A DNA stretch of 64,000 nucleotides from an uncultured Rhizobiaceae bacterium (GTDB lineage Bacteria > Pseudomonadota > Alphaproteobacteria > Rhizobiales > Rhizobiaceae). Made by a program: the position numbers and the translations under genes. The stretch covers positions 1-64,000 of the forward strand of contig CAMYMG010000112.1 of the NCBI GenBank assembly GCA_947259295.1. The letters are read 5' to 3'. Below the pieces are notes generated by a model that was given only the letters and a program-made list of their open reading frames with translations, searched no databases and was not told where the DNA came from. Shown here piece by piece: positions 1-8,284 of the stretch (positions within the stretch are counted from its first letter, which is position 1; each line of letters starts with the position of its first letter).

Positions 1-1
1 C

Positions 2-550
2 CTGGGGCTCGGCCTCGCCATCGTCCGCCGCATGGCCGGCGCGCTCGGCCATCCGGTGTCCTTCTCGTCGCGGGTCGGGCACGGCACGGTCTTCCACGTC
101 GATCTGCCCCTCGCCGTCGCGCCGCGCGTCGAAGCGGCCGGTTCGCGCATCTCCCCCGATCGGCAGCGCGGCTACGGGCTGTTCGGAACGCGCGTGCTGT
201 TTGTCGAGAACGATCCTGCGGTGCGCGAGGGCATGTCGTCGCTGCTCGGCCGATGGCAATGCGTCGTGCGCGCCGCCGCGTCGACGGCCGAGGCCGTGGC
301 GACCCTGCAGGACGAGAACTGGCAGCCCGACATCGTGATTGCCGACCAGCATCTCGACCAGGGCGATCTCGGCAGCGTCACCATCGGCGCGGTGCGCGAC
401 CGGCTTGGCCGCAACGTGCCGGCGCTTATCGTGACTGCCGATCCGTCGGATGCGCTGGCGGGTATCGTGCGGGCGAGCGGTATCGAGATGATGCGCAAGC
501 CGGTCAAGCCAGCGCAGCTCAGGGCCCTGATGGCCCACCTTCTGGCCTGA
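2..550 (+). CDS. Hybrid sensor histidine kinase/response regulator, C-terminal part (5' end outside window)
   Basis: The gene enters from the left edge already open. The first residues, LGLGLAIVRR, are the G2 box of a HATPase_c domain. About 50 residues later comes a complete receiver domain: acidic cluster VENDP, phospho-acceptor Asp in IADQHL, and the conserved Lys in MRKPVKP. This architecture (kinase then C-terminal receiver) fits the NahK/ErcS-type hybrid kinases that phosphorylate a LuxR-type partner. The next gene, convergent and 5 bp away, is a LuxR-type response regulator, so the two are probably a signalling pair. The sensory N-terminus and the phosphorylated His lie outside the window, so the signal is unknown. 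Confidence 0.85.
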   Translation: MGLGLAIVRRMAGALGHPVSFSSRVGHGTVFHVDLPLAVAPRVEAAGSRISPDRQRGYGLFGTRVLFVENDPAVREGMSSLLGRWQCVVRAAASTAEAVATLQDENWQPDIVIADQHLDQGDLGSVTIGAVRDRLGRNVPALIVTADPSDALAGIVRASGIEMMRKPVKPAQLRALMAHLLA

Positions 551-555
551 TCGCC

Positions 556-1233
556 TTAAAGACCCGCCTGCTCGCGAAACAGCTCGGCATTGTCGAGTTT
601 CGAGACCTCGATGACGGCCTGGGTGCGGCTGTAGACGTTGAGCTTGCGCAGGATTTCCGACACATGCGCCTTCACCGTCGTCTCCCCGACCTGGAGTTCG
701 TAAGCGATCTGCTTGTTCAGCAGCCCCTGGCGCAGCATCTGCAGGACTCGCAACTGCTGCGGCGTCAGCCGGGAGAGGCGCTGCACCATCTCGGCGCGGT
801 CCGCGCTGTCGGCATCCGGCGGCTGGCCGGCATAGTTCTCGGGAACGTGGACCGCCCCGTCCATCACCGAGCGGATCGCGGCCGCCAGGTCGCTCTTGCG
901 CACCGACTTCGGTATGAAGCCGGCGGCACCGTAGGACAGCGCCTCGGAGATGATGCGCGGATCGTCATGGCCGGACACAACCACAACCGGCAGACGCGGG
1001 TAGCGCGTGCGCAACTGCAGCAACCCCTCGAAGCCGTGGATTCCCGGCATGTTGAGGTCGAGCAGCGCCAGATCGAATGTCTGCTGCCCTGACAGCAGCT
1101 CCAGCGCTTCGCCGATCGACTTGGCCTCGATCGTGTCGACATCGGGATAGGCCATCCTGATGGCGCTGTGCAGCGCCTCGCGGAACAGCGGGTGGTCGTC
1201 GATGATCAGGAATCGGGCAACGTCGTTGTTCAT
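556..1233 (-). CDS. LuxR/NarL-type response regulator (ErdR/AgmR-like)
   Basis: This 225-aa protein has an N-terminal receiver (IIDDHPLFR acidic pocket, Asp in LLDLNMPG, Lys in IPKSVRK). The C-terminal LuxR-type HTH carries LTPQQLRVLQMLRQG and the recognition helix around VGETTVKAHVSEI. The start is the ATG at 1233, preceded by GGGAGGG about 8 nt upstream; a longer frame to 1281 adds 16 residues with no supporting site. It is convergent with the hybrid kinase at the window edge and divergent from the alcohol dehydrogenase at 1463. Family knowledge: ErdR/AgmR-type regulators control alcohol oxidation in pseudomonads. Control of the neighbouring dehydrogenase is an inference from position. Confidence 0.9.
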   Translation of the reverse strand: MNNDVARFLIIDDHPLFREALHSAIRMAYPDVDTIEAKSIGEALELLSGQQTFDLALLDLNMPGIHGFEGLLQLRTRYPRLPVVVVSGHDDPRIISEALSYGAAGFIPKSVRKSDLAAAIRSVMDGAVHVPENYAGQPPDADSADRAEMVQRLSRLTPQQLRVLQMLRQGLLNKQIAYELQVGETTVKAHVSEILRKLNVYSRTQAVIEVSKLDNAELFREQAGL

Positions 1234-1356
1234 GCGGCGAGCCCTCCCTGCCCGGTCGTCATGAGAACAGAATAGGTGCAATCCGGCCAGTCACTCATAG
1301 GCAATTAGTACATTGTCGGGCGCAGGAAAGAACCCCGAAGCCGCGACTTGCGAGTT

Positions 1357-1386
1357 GCCGGTCTTCGCGCTTCTTGCGCGACCGGC
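1357..1386 (+). promoter_or_regulatory. Hairpin in the leader of the alcohol dehydrogenase gene
   Basis: GCCGGTC at 1357-1363 and TCGCGC at 1365-1370 pair with GCGCGACCGGC at 1376-1386 around a TTCTT loop. The result is an 11-bp stem with a 3-nt bulge. No T-tract follows, so it is not a standard terminator. It lies 77 nt before the start codon, in the 229-bp divergent gap, and could be an operator or a leader structure. Confidence 0.4.
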
Positions 1387-1462
1387 GGCCGGCATGCTCC
1401 ATTCCGCGCCGAGATGGCTGCGCCGGCACCCGGCGGGCCGCCGCGATTCCAGAGGAAGCCTG

Positions 1463-2503
1463 ATGAAAGCCGTTGTATTCGAAGCGTTTGGTGAAACCCC
1501 GACCATCCAGAACGTCGCCGATCCCTCGCCGTCACGCGATGGCGTCGTCATCAAGCTGGAGGCGACCGGGCTCTGCCGCAGCGACTGGCATGGGTGGATG
1601 GGGCACGATCCCGACATTCGTCTGCCGCATGTGCCCGGCCACGAACTGGCCGGACGGGTCGCGGCAGTTGGCAGCGGCGTCACCCGCTGGAAGGAAGGCG
1701 ACCGTGTCACCGTACCCTTCGTCGGCGGCTGCGGACGCTGCTTCGAATGCGCCTCCGGCAACCACCAGGTCTGCGAGAACCAGTTCCAGCCGGGCTTTTC
1801 CGCCTGGGGGTCGTTCGCCGAATATGTCGCCATCGACTTTGCCGACACCAATCTGGTCAGACTGCCCGAGGAAATGGATTTTGCAACGGCGGCGAGCCTC
1901 GGCTGCCGCTTTGTCACCTCCTTCCGCGCCGTCGTCGACCAGGGGCGCGTCACGCCGGGCGAATGGGTCGCGGTGCATGGCTGCGGCGGCGTCGGCCTGT
2001 CGGCGATCATGATCGCCAGCGCCATGGGTGCCAATGTCGTGGCGATCGACCTCACCGACGAAAAGCTGGAATTCGCCAGAAAGGTCGGCGCCGTCGCCAC
2101 CGTCAACGCCGCCAACACCCAGAGCGTGGTGCGCGCGGTGAAGGAAATCACCAATGGCGGCGCGCACATGTCGATCGACGCGCTCGGCCACCCGACGACC
2201 TGCTTCAACTCGATCTCCAATCTGCGCCGCCGCGGCCGGCATGTGCAGGTCGGCCTGATGCTCGGCGAGCACGCGAACCCGCAGATTCCGATGGCCAAGG
2301 TGATTGCCTTCGAACTCGAGATTCGCGGCAGCCACGGTATGCAGGCGTTCCGCTACCAGGCGATGATGGAGATGATCCGCACCGGCAAGCTCGCGCCGGA
2401 GCTTCTCGTCGGAAAGCGCATGAGCCTGACCGAGGCGCCCAGCGCGCTGATGGCCATGGACAGGTTCGAGGGGATCGGGATCGGCGTGGTGAACGCGTTC
2501 TGA
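1463..2503 (+). CDS. Zinc-dependent alcohol dehydrogenase (MDR family)
   Basis: A 346-aa medium-chain dehydrogenase. The catalytic zinc site is visible as CRSDWHGW and the GHE of PGHELAGRV. The structural zinc lobe is the four-cysteine run [17 protein letters not shown]. The Rossmann motif is [10 protein letters not shown]. It should oxidise an alcohol, or reduce an aldehyde, with NAD(P)H; the substrate cannot be read from sequence. The ATG at 1463 has AGAGGAAG 4 to 11 nt upstream. The ORF extends to 1313, but that stretch has no protein-family features and contains a strong hairpin, so it is taken as leader. It is divergent from the LuxR-type regulator, which may control it. Confidence 0.9.
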   Translation: MKAVVFEAFGETPTIQNVADPSPSRDGVVIKLEATGLCRSDWHGWMGHDPDIRLPHVPGHELAGRVAAVGSGVTRWKEGDRVTVPFVGGCGRCFECASGNHQVCENQFQPGFSAWGSFAEYVAIDFADTNLVRLPEEMDFATAASLGCRFVTSFRAVVDQGRVTPGEWVAVHGCGGVGLSAIMIASAMGANVVAIDLTDEKLEFARKVGAVATVNAANTQSVVRAVKEITNGGAHMSIDALGHPTTCFNSISNLRRRGRHVQVGLMLGEHANPQIPMAKVIAFELEIRGSHGMQAFRYQAMMEMIRTGKLAPELLVGKRMSLTEAPSALMAMDRFEGIGIGVVNAF

Positions 2504-2524
2504 GACGCCGGGGCGACGTCCGAC

Positions 2525-3007
2525 CTACGCCTGCCGCTTCTTGCGCCGTTCGTAGAACATCACGAGCGCCTCCGCCGTCAGAGCGGGCCGCGTTTCTCCC
2601 TCGATCTCGATCGTGTTCAGCGTCTTCACGAGGTACTGCCCCGGCCCCTTGTCTTCCATGGACTGGAGAACCGTTCGCATGCGCACGCGCGAGCCGACCC
2701 GTACCGGCGCCAGGAAACGGACCTCGTCGAGCCCGTGATTGAACGCCGCCTGCGTGTTTTCGGGCAGCATGCCGATGTCGAGCGCAAAGCGGGTGATCAG
2801 AGAAAGCGTGAGGTAACCATGCGCGATCGGCACCCTGAACGGGCTTTCCTTCCTCGCCCGCACGGGATCGGTGTGGATCCACTGCAGGTCGCCGGTGCAT
2901 TCGGCGAACTGGTCGATCATGGGCTGATCGACCGTCAGCCAGCCAGACACCCCGACCTCCTGGCCGACCATGGACCGCATTCCCTCGAAGGTCAGCCCGG
3001 CCGTCAT
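2525..3007 (-). CDS. MaoC-family (R)-hydratase/dehydratase
   Basis: A single hot-dog domain protein of 160 aa. The MaoC hydratase signature is clear: D in FAECTGDLQWIHTD followed by IAHGYLTLSL. The family hydrates enoyl-CoA to (R)-3-hydroxyacyl-CoA or performs related reactions. It lies 30 bp downstream of a phasin gene on the same strand, which suggests a link to polyhydroxyalkanoate metabolism. The ATG at 3007 is chosen from family N-termini. A TTG at 3028, with AGCAGGGTG upstream and only 9 nt past the phasin stop, is a credible alternative that adds 7 residues. Confidence 0.85.
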   Translation of the reverse strand: MTAGLTFEGMRSMVGQEVGVSGWLTVDQPMIDQFAECTGDLQWIHTDPVRARKESPFRVPIAHGYLTLSLITRFALDIGMLPENTQAAFNHGLDEVRFLAPVRVGSRVRMRTVLQSMEDKGPGQYLVKTLNTIEIEGETRPALTAEALVMFYERRKKRQA

Positions 3008-3037
3008 ATGCGAGCCCTGTTTGTCCAACGCACCCTG

Positions 3038-3469
3038 CTATTTCCGCTTTTCGTAGCTCTGGCGGATCTCTTCCATCGATTCGCGGATGCGCGCACGCAG
3101 GATCTCGATCGAATCCGTGCTCGATTTCTTCACCAGTTCAGACACTTCACCGGCATCCTTGACCGCCGCTTCGAAGGACTTGCGGGCGAACTCGGCCTGC
3201 CTGGTCATCAGTTCCTGTGGGTTTCCCGGCGTGCGGTAGCTTTGAGCCATCTCCGTGATTTCCTGGAACGTCCTCTGCAGCATCTCGCGCTGCCGGCTCA
3301 TCACCGAGGATGCCCCTGCGGCGGAAGCCTTGGCCGACTTTTCGAGCGCCTCGAGGTTCTTACGATGGTGGTTCAAAATGGCGTCGACATCGACGTCAGG
3401 CATCTTCAGGTCGTGCCCGAACTGGCTGAACATGTCGAAGACGGATTGAGTTTCAGGTTTCTTGGCCAT
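3038..3469 (-). CDS. Phasin family protein
   Basis: A 143-aa, highly charged, helical protein with the short phasin fold: FSQFGHDLKMPDVDVD, then long amphipathic helices rich in A, E, K and R ending in SYEKRK. Phasins coat polyhydroxyalkanoate granules in the cytoplasm. The start at 3469 gives MAKKPETQS and has AAAGGGAA about 6 nt upstream; the frame runs to 3538 but the extra 23 residues are not phasin-like. It is followed by the MaoC gene in a probable two-gene operon and is divergent from rirA. Confidence 0.85.
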   Translation of the reverse strand: MAKKPETQSVFDMFSQFGHDLKMPDVDVDAILNHHRKNLEALEKSAKASAAGASSVMSRQREMLQRTFQEITEMAQSYRTPGNPQELMTRQAEFARKSFEAAVKDAGEVSELVKKSSTDSIEILRARIRESMEEIRQSYEKRK

Positions 3470-3615
3470 GAGCGTTCCCTTTGCCTGCAGCGCGATGCTG
3501 CACTGAAACCAGAATAGAAGTTTGGCAGGCATCGTCAAACCGAACGCTACGCCGGCTTTCTTCCGGAATCTCCCGGATTAAGTGGATGCTTGTCATCATG
3601 TTTTCTGGCATGTAG

Positions 3616-3632
3616 TCTGGAATTGCTCTAAA
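3616..3632 (+). promoter_or_regulatory. Candidate Irr-type ICE box upstream of rirA
   Basis: The 17-mer TCTGGAATTGCTCTAAA matches 11 of the 14 fixed positions of the published ICE consensus TTTAGAA-N3-TTCTAAA as I recall it. It lies 45 bp before the rirA start. In Agrobacterium, Irr is known to repress rirA when iron is low, so a site here would make sense. Matching was by eye only. Confidence 0.45.
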
Positions 3633-3677
3633 CAGCCAACCATATTTCAGCCAGGCAACGCTTTCGAGGATGCTTCC

Positions 3678-4142
3678 ATGCGGTTGACGCGCCAGACCAA
3701 CTACGCGATGCGGATTCTCATGTATTGCGCGGTCAACAATGATCGGCTGAGCCGTATTCCCGAGATCGCAACGGCCTACTCGGTTTCGGAACTTTTCCTG
3801 TTCAAGATCCTGCAGCCGCTGGTCGAGCATGGCCTGGTGGAGACGGTGCGCGGCCGCAATGGCGGTGTCAGGCTCGGGCGCCCCGCGGCCGATATCACGC
3901 TGTTCGACGTTGTGCGGGTGACCGAGGAAAGCTTTGCCATGGCCGAGTGCTTCGAAAGCGACGCCGCCGAATGCCCTCTCATTGATTCGTGCTCGCTGAA
4001 CGCTGCGCTGCGCGAGGCACTCAATGCCTTCTTTGCCGTGCTGGAGCGCCACACGATCGCGGAACTCGTGGCCGGCAAGACCGACATGCGCGGCCTGCTC
4101 GGCATCGACATGCTGCCGCCGCGCGCCGCATTCGCGAACTGA
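3678..4142 (+). CDS. rirA: Rrf2-family iron-responsive regulator RirA
   Basis: A 154-aa Rrf2 protein with an N-terminal winged helix (MRLTRQTNYAMRILMY; SVSELFLFKILQPL) and the wing RGRNGGVRLG. Three cysteines fall at residues 91, 99 and 105, in AECF, AECP and DSC. This is exactly the spacing of the [4Fe-4S] ligands in rhizobial RirA, which represses iron uptake when iron is sufficient. The ATG at 3678 gives the canonical N-terminus. It is divergent from phasin/maoC. A small IsdG-like gene follows 59 bp downstream on the same strand, a common arrangement in related genomes. Confidence 0.95.
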   Translation: MRLTRQTNYAMRILMYCAVNNDRLSRIPEIATAYSVSELFLFKILQPLVEHGLVETVRGRNGGVRLGRPAADITLFDVVRVTEESFAMAECFESDAAECPLIDSCSLNAALREALNAFFAVLERHTIAELVAGKTDMRGLLGIDMLPPRAAFAN

Positions 4143-4201
4143 ATTTCGTCTGGATCGCAGCGGAAGCCGCGATCCGCCCTCCCGACAGCCAGAGACTTGC
4201 C

Positions 4202-4516
4202 ATGTACATCGCCATGAATCGCTTCAAGGTGCAGAACGGTTCGGAAGACGCCTTCGAGCAGATCTGGAAGAATCGCGATTCCAGGCTGAGCGAGATGCAG
4301 GGCTTCCGGCAGTTCCACCTGTTGCGCGGACCGGTCAACGAGGCCGAGGGCTACACGCTCTTCGCCTCGCACACGGTCTGGGACAGTTTCGAGGATTTTA
4401 CCGCGTGGACAAAGTCGGAGAATTTCCGATCTGCGCTCCGCAATGCCGGCTCGACCAAGGCCGTCTATATCGGCCACCCGACTTTCGAAGGCTTCTCCGT
4501 CGTCGAAGGCGCCTGA
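4202..4516 (+). CDS. IsdG/HmuQ-like heme-degrading monooxygenase homolog (ABM fold, His replaced)
   Basis: A 104-aa single ABM-fold protein. It starts MYIAMNRFKV with the family Asn at position 6 and continues AWTKSENF with the family Trp at 69. In IsdG-type enzymes the heme-ligating His lies ten residues after this Trp; here position 79 is Leu (codon CTC at 4436-4438). The protein has the IsdG frame but lacks the axial ligand. Its place directly behind rirA supports a heme or iron role. It may bind heme differently, act on another substrate, or be inactive. The stop lies 10 bp from the convergent putA stop. Confidence 0.8.
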   Translation: MYIAMNRFKVQNGSEDAFEQIWKNRDSRLSEMQGFRQFHLLRGPVNEAEGYTLFASHTVWDSFEDFTAWTKSENFRSALRNAGSTKAVYIGHPTFEGFSVVEGA

Positions 4517-4526
4517 ACCCGCCGGC

Positions 4527-7500
4527 CTAGCCTGCCCCCGCCAGCAGGCTGGCATTGCCGCCGGCTGCCGTCGTGTCGACGCAGACTGCGCGCTCATGCG
4601 CATAGGCAGCCGGATAGAGCACTTCGGTCACCAGCGGGACGATGGGCCCGCGCCGCTCCGCCAGCATCGCCCGCAACCGCCGCGCCATGGCCGCCTGCCC
4701 CGAAAATGCGACGACATCGACGGCGAGCGAGCGCGATTCGACCGGATCGGCGCTGCCGTCGATGGCGCCGATGGGCAACCCTTTCCCGAGCAGTGACTGC
4801 AGCGCCACTGGCGCGCCCGGCGCTACCGCCAGCACCGAATTTCCCGCCGCCAGCGCCTGCACGGCCTGGGCGAGCAGCGTGTCGCCGTCGGGACCCAGGC
4901 AAAGCACGCATCCGCGCGGATAGAGCGTCAGCGTGTTGGCCTCACCGGTGGGTCCGGGAAGATCGACGGGACCGAAATCGATGCCGGCGGCCGCCGCGAT
5001 CGCGGCGGATGCCTTGCCGCGCAGGTGCTTTCTCAGTACCGCGACGCGGTCGCCGCGCGTCGACCAGCCGCCAAGCGAAGCTTCCGGCAGGTGATCACCG
5101 AGTTCGCTGGCCGTGACCTTCCTGCCCTGAATCGATTCCGTGCCTGCTTCAGCCGATTTGCGGAAGCGGCGCAGATAGTGCGGACCGCCGGCCTTCGGGC
5201 CGGTGCCGGACAGGCCCTCGCCGCCAAACGGCTGCGAGCCGACGACGGCGCCGATCTGGTTGCGGTTGACGTAGATGTTGCCGGCATGGACGCCATCGAC
5301 AATGTGCTGGACGCGCGCCTCGATTCGGGTGTGCAAGCCGAAGGTGAGGCCATAGCCCTTGCGATTGATCGCCGAGATGACCCGGTCGATGTCATCGGCG
5401 CCGAAGGTCGCCACATGCAGCACCGGGCCGAAGATCTCGCGCTCCATCTCCTCGATTCCCGACACGCGGAAAATGTGCGGCGCGATGAAGCGCCCGTCGG
5501 CGGGCGCGTCGAGCCTGGCGATCAGGCGCCCCTTTTTCTCCATGGCGCTGCAATAGTTGCCGATATCGCGCTGCGCATCGGCATCGATGACCGGGCCGAC
5601 ATCGGTCGAGATCAGCCACGGATCGCCGACATTGAGCGAATGCATGGCGCCCTCGAGCATCGCCATCATCTTCTTCTCGACGTCTTTCTGGACGTAGAGG
5701 ATGCGCAGCGCTGAGCAGCGCTGGCCGGCGCTCTGGAAGGCGGAAGCGAGGATGTCGCGCACCGCCTGTTCGGGCAGCGCGGTGGAATCGACGATCATGG
5801 CGTTCAGCCCGCCGGTTTCGGCAAGCAGCATGGCGTCGGGTGCTGCAGTCTCGGCAAGCTGCCGCTCGATCGCCTTGGCGACCTCGGTCGAGCCGGTGAA
5901 GCAGACGCCGGCGATGCGCGGATCGGCCGTCAGCGGCGCGCCGACCGAGGGGCCGTCGCCGGGCAGCAATTGCAGCACGTCTTTCGGCACGCCGGCCTCG
6001 TGCAGCAGCGTGACGGCGCGCGCGGCAATCAGCGGCGTCTGTTCGGCCGGCTTGGCGAGCACCGTGTTGCCGGTGACCAGGGCAGCGGCGATCTGCCCGG
6101 TAAAGATCGCCAGCGGAAAGTTCCACGGCGAGATGCAGACGATCGCTCCCCTCGCCTCGGTTCCGGCTTCAGCGTGCTGGGCCTCGGCGGCGTAGTAGCG
6201 CAGGAAGTCGACTGCCTCGCGCACTTCCGCCACGCCGTCGGCCAGCGTCTTGCCGGCCTCGCGCGTGGCGAGCGCGAAGAATTCCACCGCATGAGCCTCA
6301 TAGAGATCGGCGGCGTTGCGCAGGATAGCGGCACGCTCCGCCACCGGTCGCCTTGCCCAGTCGGGCTGCGCCGCAACCGCGATGCCGACCGATTCCGCGA
6401 CCTGTTCGGCCGTTGCCTCGACCACCGTACCGATGCGTTCGGCAGGCCGCGCCGGGTTGACCACCTCCCGATGCGCGCCGTTGCCCTTGGCGTCTGTCGA
6501 CGGCGCCGCACTCCACTGGTCGGGGGCGGCAAAGTCTGCCTTTTCCTGTTCGATCCCCTCAAGTGTCACCCGGTCGGTGAGATCGAAGCCCTGCGAATTC
6601 CGGCGCGCGGCGCCAAAGATCTCGACCGGCCTCGGGATCGCCGGATTGGCTGCAGGCCCCTGGTTCTCGGCGGCCTCGAAGGGGTCGCGGGCAATCGCTT
6701 CGGGCGGCACATCCTTGTCGGTCAGCTGGTGCACGAAGGACGAATTGGCGCCGTTTTCGAGCAGGCGCCGGACGAGATAGGCGAGCAGATCCTCATGCGC
6801 GCCGACCGGCGCGTAGATGCGGCAGCGCGTGCCCTCCGCCTTGCGCACCGTCTCGTGCAGCGACTCGCCCATACCGTGCAGGCGCTGGAATTCGAAGGCG
6901 TCGCGGTCGGGCGCCATGGCAAGGATGGCCGCGACCGTGTGGGCATTGTGCGTGGCGAACTGCGGATAAATGCGGTCGGTCATCGACAAAAGCTTGCGGG
7001 CGCAGGCGATGTAGGAAATGTCGGTGTTGGTCTTGCGCGTGAACACCGGATAGCCGTCGAGGCCGAGCGTCTGCGCGCGCTTGATCTCGGTGTCCCAGTA
7101 GGCCCCCTTGACCAGCCTGACCATGATCTGGCGGTCGTGGCGTTTGGCCAGCGTGTAGAGCCAGTCGATGACATGCGGCGCCCGCGGTCCGTAGGCCTGG
7201 ACGACGACGCCAAAACCGTTCCAGCCGGCAAGCTCGGGCTCTGCCAGCACGCGCTCGATGACGTCGAGCGACAGGTCGAGCCGGTCGGCCTCCTCGGCAT
7301 CGATGTTGAGACCCATGCGGGCATGCCTGGCGTCGAGCGCCAGCTCGAACAGCCGCGAAGCCATGACCGGCAGCATGTCTTCCTTCTGCGCGACCTCGTA
7401 GCGCGGGTGGAGTGCCGACAGCTTGACCGAGATGCCCGGGTTCTGGCGGATGTCCGGGCCGTTGGTGCCTGCATCGAGCGAGGAGATCGCGTCCTGATAG

Positions 7501-8141
7501 GCCGCGAAATAGCGCTTGGCGTCGCTTTCGGTGCGCGCCGCCTCTCCCAGCATGTCGTATGAATAGAGATAGCCCTTGGCCGTCATCGGCCGCCCGCGTT
7601 TCAGCGCCTGCTCGATGGTTCGGCCCTGCACGAACTGCTCGCCCATCTCGCGCATGGCCGCCGATACGGCGCGGCGGATGACCGGCTCGCCGAGACGGCG
7701 CACCATGGAGCGCAGCGTTCCCTCGATGCCGTCGTCGGACTCGTCGAGAACCTTTCCGGTCAGCATCAGCGCCCAGGTCGAGGCATTGACGAAGATCGAG
7801 GCGGATTCGCCCGAATGCGCCGACCAGTCCTGCGGCGCGATCTTGTCGCGGATCAGTTCGTCGATCGTCTCGTTGTCGGGCACCCTGAGTAGCGCCTCTG
7901 CCAGGCACATCAGCGCCACGCCCTCCTTCGTCGAGAGGCCGTAGGCCGAGAGGAACACCTCCATCAGGTGCGGATCGGAGGAACCGCGCACCGCGCGCAC
8001 CAGGTCTGCCGCGTGTTTCGATATCGCCTGCCGCTCGGCAGCGTCGAGCCCGGCAAGATCGACCAGACGCGCCAGGGCATCCGCCTCGTCAGGCAGGTAA
8101 TTGGCGCGGATATCGTTTCGGAGGCTGGTAAGCGTCGGCAT
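4527..8141 (-). CDS. putA: Bifunctional proline dehydrogenase/L-glutamate gamma-semialdehyde dehydrogenase PutA
   Basis: A 1204-aa protein that oxidises proline to P5C and then P5C to glutamate. The PRODH barrel carries RLVKGAYWDTEIKRA at about residues 340-354, GMGESLHE, and RIYAPVGAHEDLLAYLVRR. The ALDH domain has Glu in LLAETGG (about 774) and the catalytic Cys in SAGQRCSALR (about 806). A further 200 or so C-terminal residues form the extra ALDH-like domain of long PutAs. There is no N-terminal ribbon-helix-helix, so it is not self-regulating. The start at 8141 (MPTLTSLRNDIRANY) follows AGGGTGATC. It is divergent from putR. Confidence 0.95.
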   Translation of the reverse strand: MPTLTSLRNDIRANYLPDEADALARLVDLAGLDAAERQAISKHAADLVRAVRGSSDPHLMEVFLSAYGLSTKEGVALMCLAEALLRVPDNETIDELIRDKIAPQDWSAHSGESASIFVNASTWALMLTGKVLDESDDGIEGTLRSMVRRLGEPVIRRAVSAAMREMGEQFVQGRTIEQALKRGRPMTAKGYLYSYDMLGEAARTESDAKRYFAAYQDAISSLDAGTNGPDIRQNPGISVKLSALHPRYEVAQKEDMLPVMASRLFELALDARHARMGLNIDAEEADRLDLSLDVIERVLAEPELAGWNGFGVVVQAYGPRAPHVIDWLYTLAKRHDRQIMVRLVKGAYWDTEIKRAQTLGLDGYPVFTRKTNTDISYIACARKLLSMTDRIYPQFATHNAHTVAAILAMAPDRDAFEFQRLHGMGESLHETVRKAEGTRCRIYAPVGAHEDLLAYLVRRLLENGANSSFVHQLTDKDVPPEAIARDPFEAAENQGPAANPAIPRPVEIFGAARRNSQGFDLTDRVTLEGIEQEKADFAAPDQWSAAPSTDAKGNGAHREVVNPARPAERIGTVVEATAEQVAESVGIAVAAQPDWARRPVAERAAILRNAADLYEAHAVEFFALATREAGKTLADGVAEVREAVDFLRYYAAEAQHAEAGTEARGAIVCISPWNFPLAIFTGQIAAALVTGNTVLAKPAEQTPLIAARAVTLLHEAGVPKDVLQLLPGDGPSVGAPLTADPRIAGVCFTGSTEVAKAIERQLAETAAPDAMLLAETGGLNAMIVDSTALPEQAVRDILASAFQSAGQRCSALRILYVQKDVEKKMMAMLEGAMHSLNVGDPWLISTDVGPVIDADAQRDIGNYCSAMEKKGRLIARLDAPADGRFIAPHIFRVSGIEEMEREIFGPVLHVATFGADDIDRVISAINRKGYGLTFGLHTRIEARVQHIVDGVHAGNIYVNRNQIGAVVGSQPFGGEGLSGTGPKAGGPHYLRRFRKSAEAGTESIQGRKVTASELGDHLPEASLGGWSTRGDRVAVLRKHLRGKASAAIAAAAGIDFGPVDLPGPTGEANTLTLYPRGCVLCLGPDGDTLLAQAVQALAAGNSVLAVAPGAPVALQSLLGKGLPIGAIDGSADPVESRSLAVDVVAFSGQAAMARRLRAMLAERRGPIVPLVTEVLYPAAYAHERAVCVDTTAAGGNASLLAGAG

Positions 8142-8230
8142 GATCACCCTGTCGTATCGCGAGTAGGTGGGATCGGAAGAGCCTAGCACAAGAGCCGGCC
8201 CCCGCCCGTTCCGAAGAAGTCGACTTCTCG

Positions 8231-8275
8231 GTCCGTTTGATCCATACAGATGGCCAAATCCGACATATATGGACC
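8231..8275. promoter_or_regulatory. Nested inverted repeats in the putA/putR divergent region (candidate PutR operator)
   Basis: GGTCC at 8231-8235 pairs with GGACC at 8271-8275, and TCCATA at 8241-8246 pairs with TATGGA at 8268-8273. The centre is AT-rich compared with its surroundings. It lies 10-54 bp before the putR start. Lrp-family regulators bind degenerate palindromes in such gaps, so an operator is plausible but unproven. Confidence 0.4.
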
Positions 8276-8284
8276 GCTCGCCTC

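Noticed and set aside
5970-7562. Plus-strand frame of 530 codons opposite putA
   Set aside because: Arg/Gly/His-rich shadow of putA; the PutA reading has all catalytic motifs.
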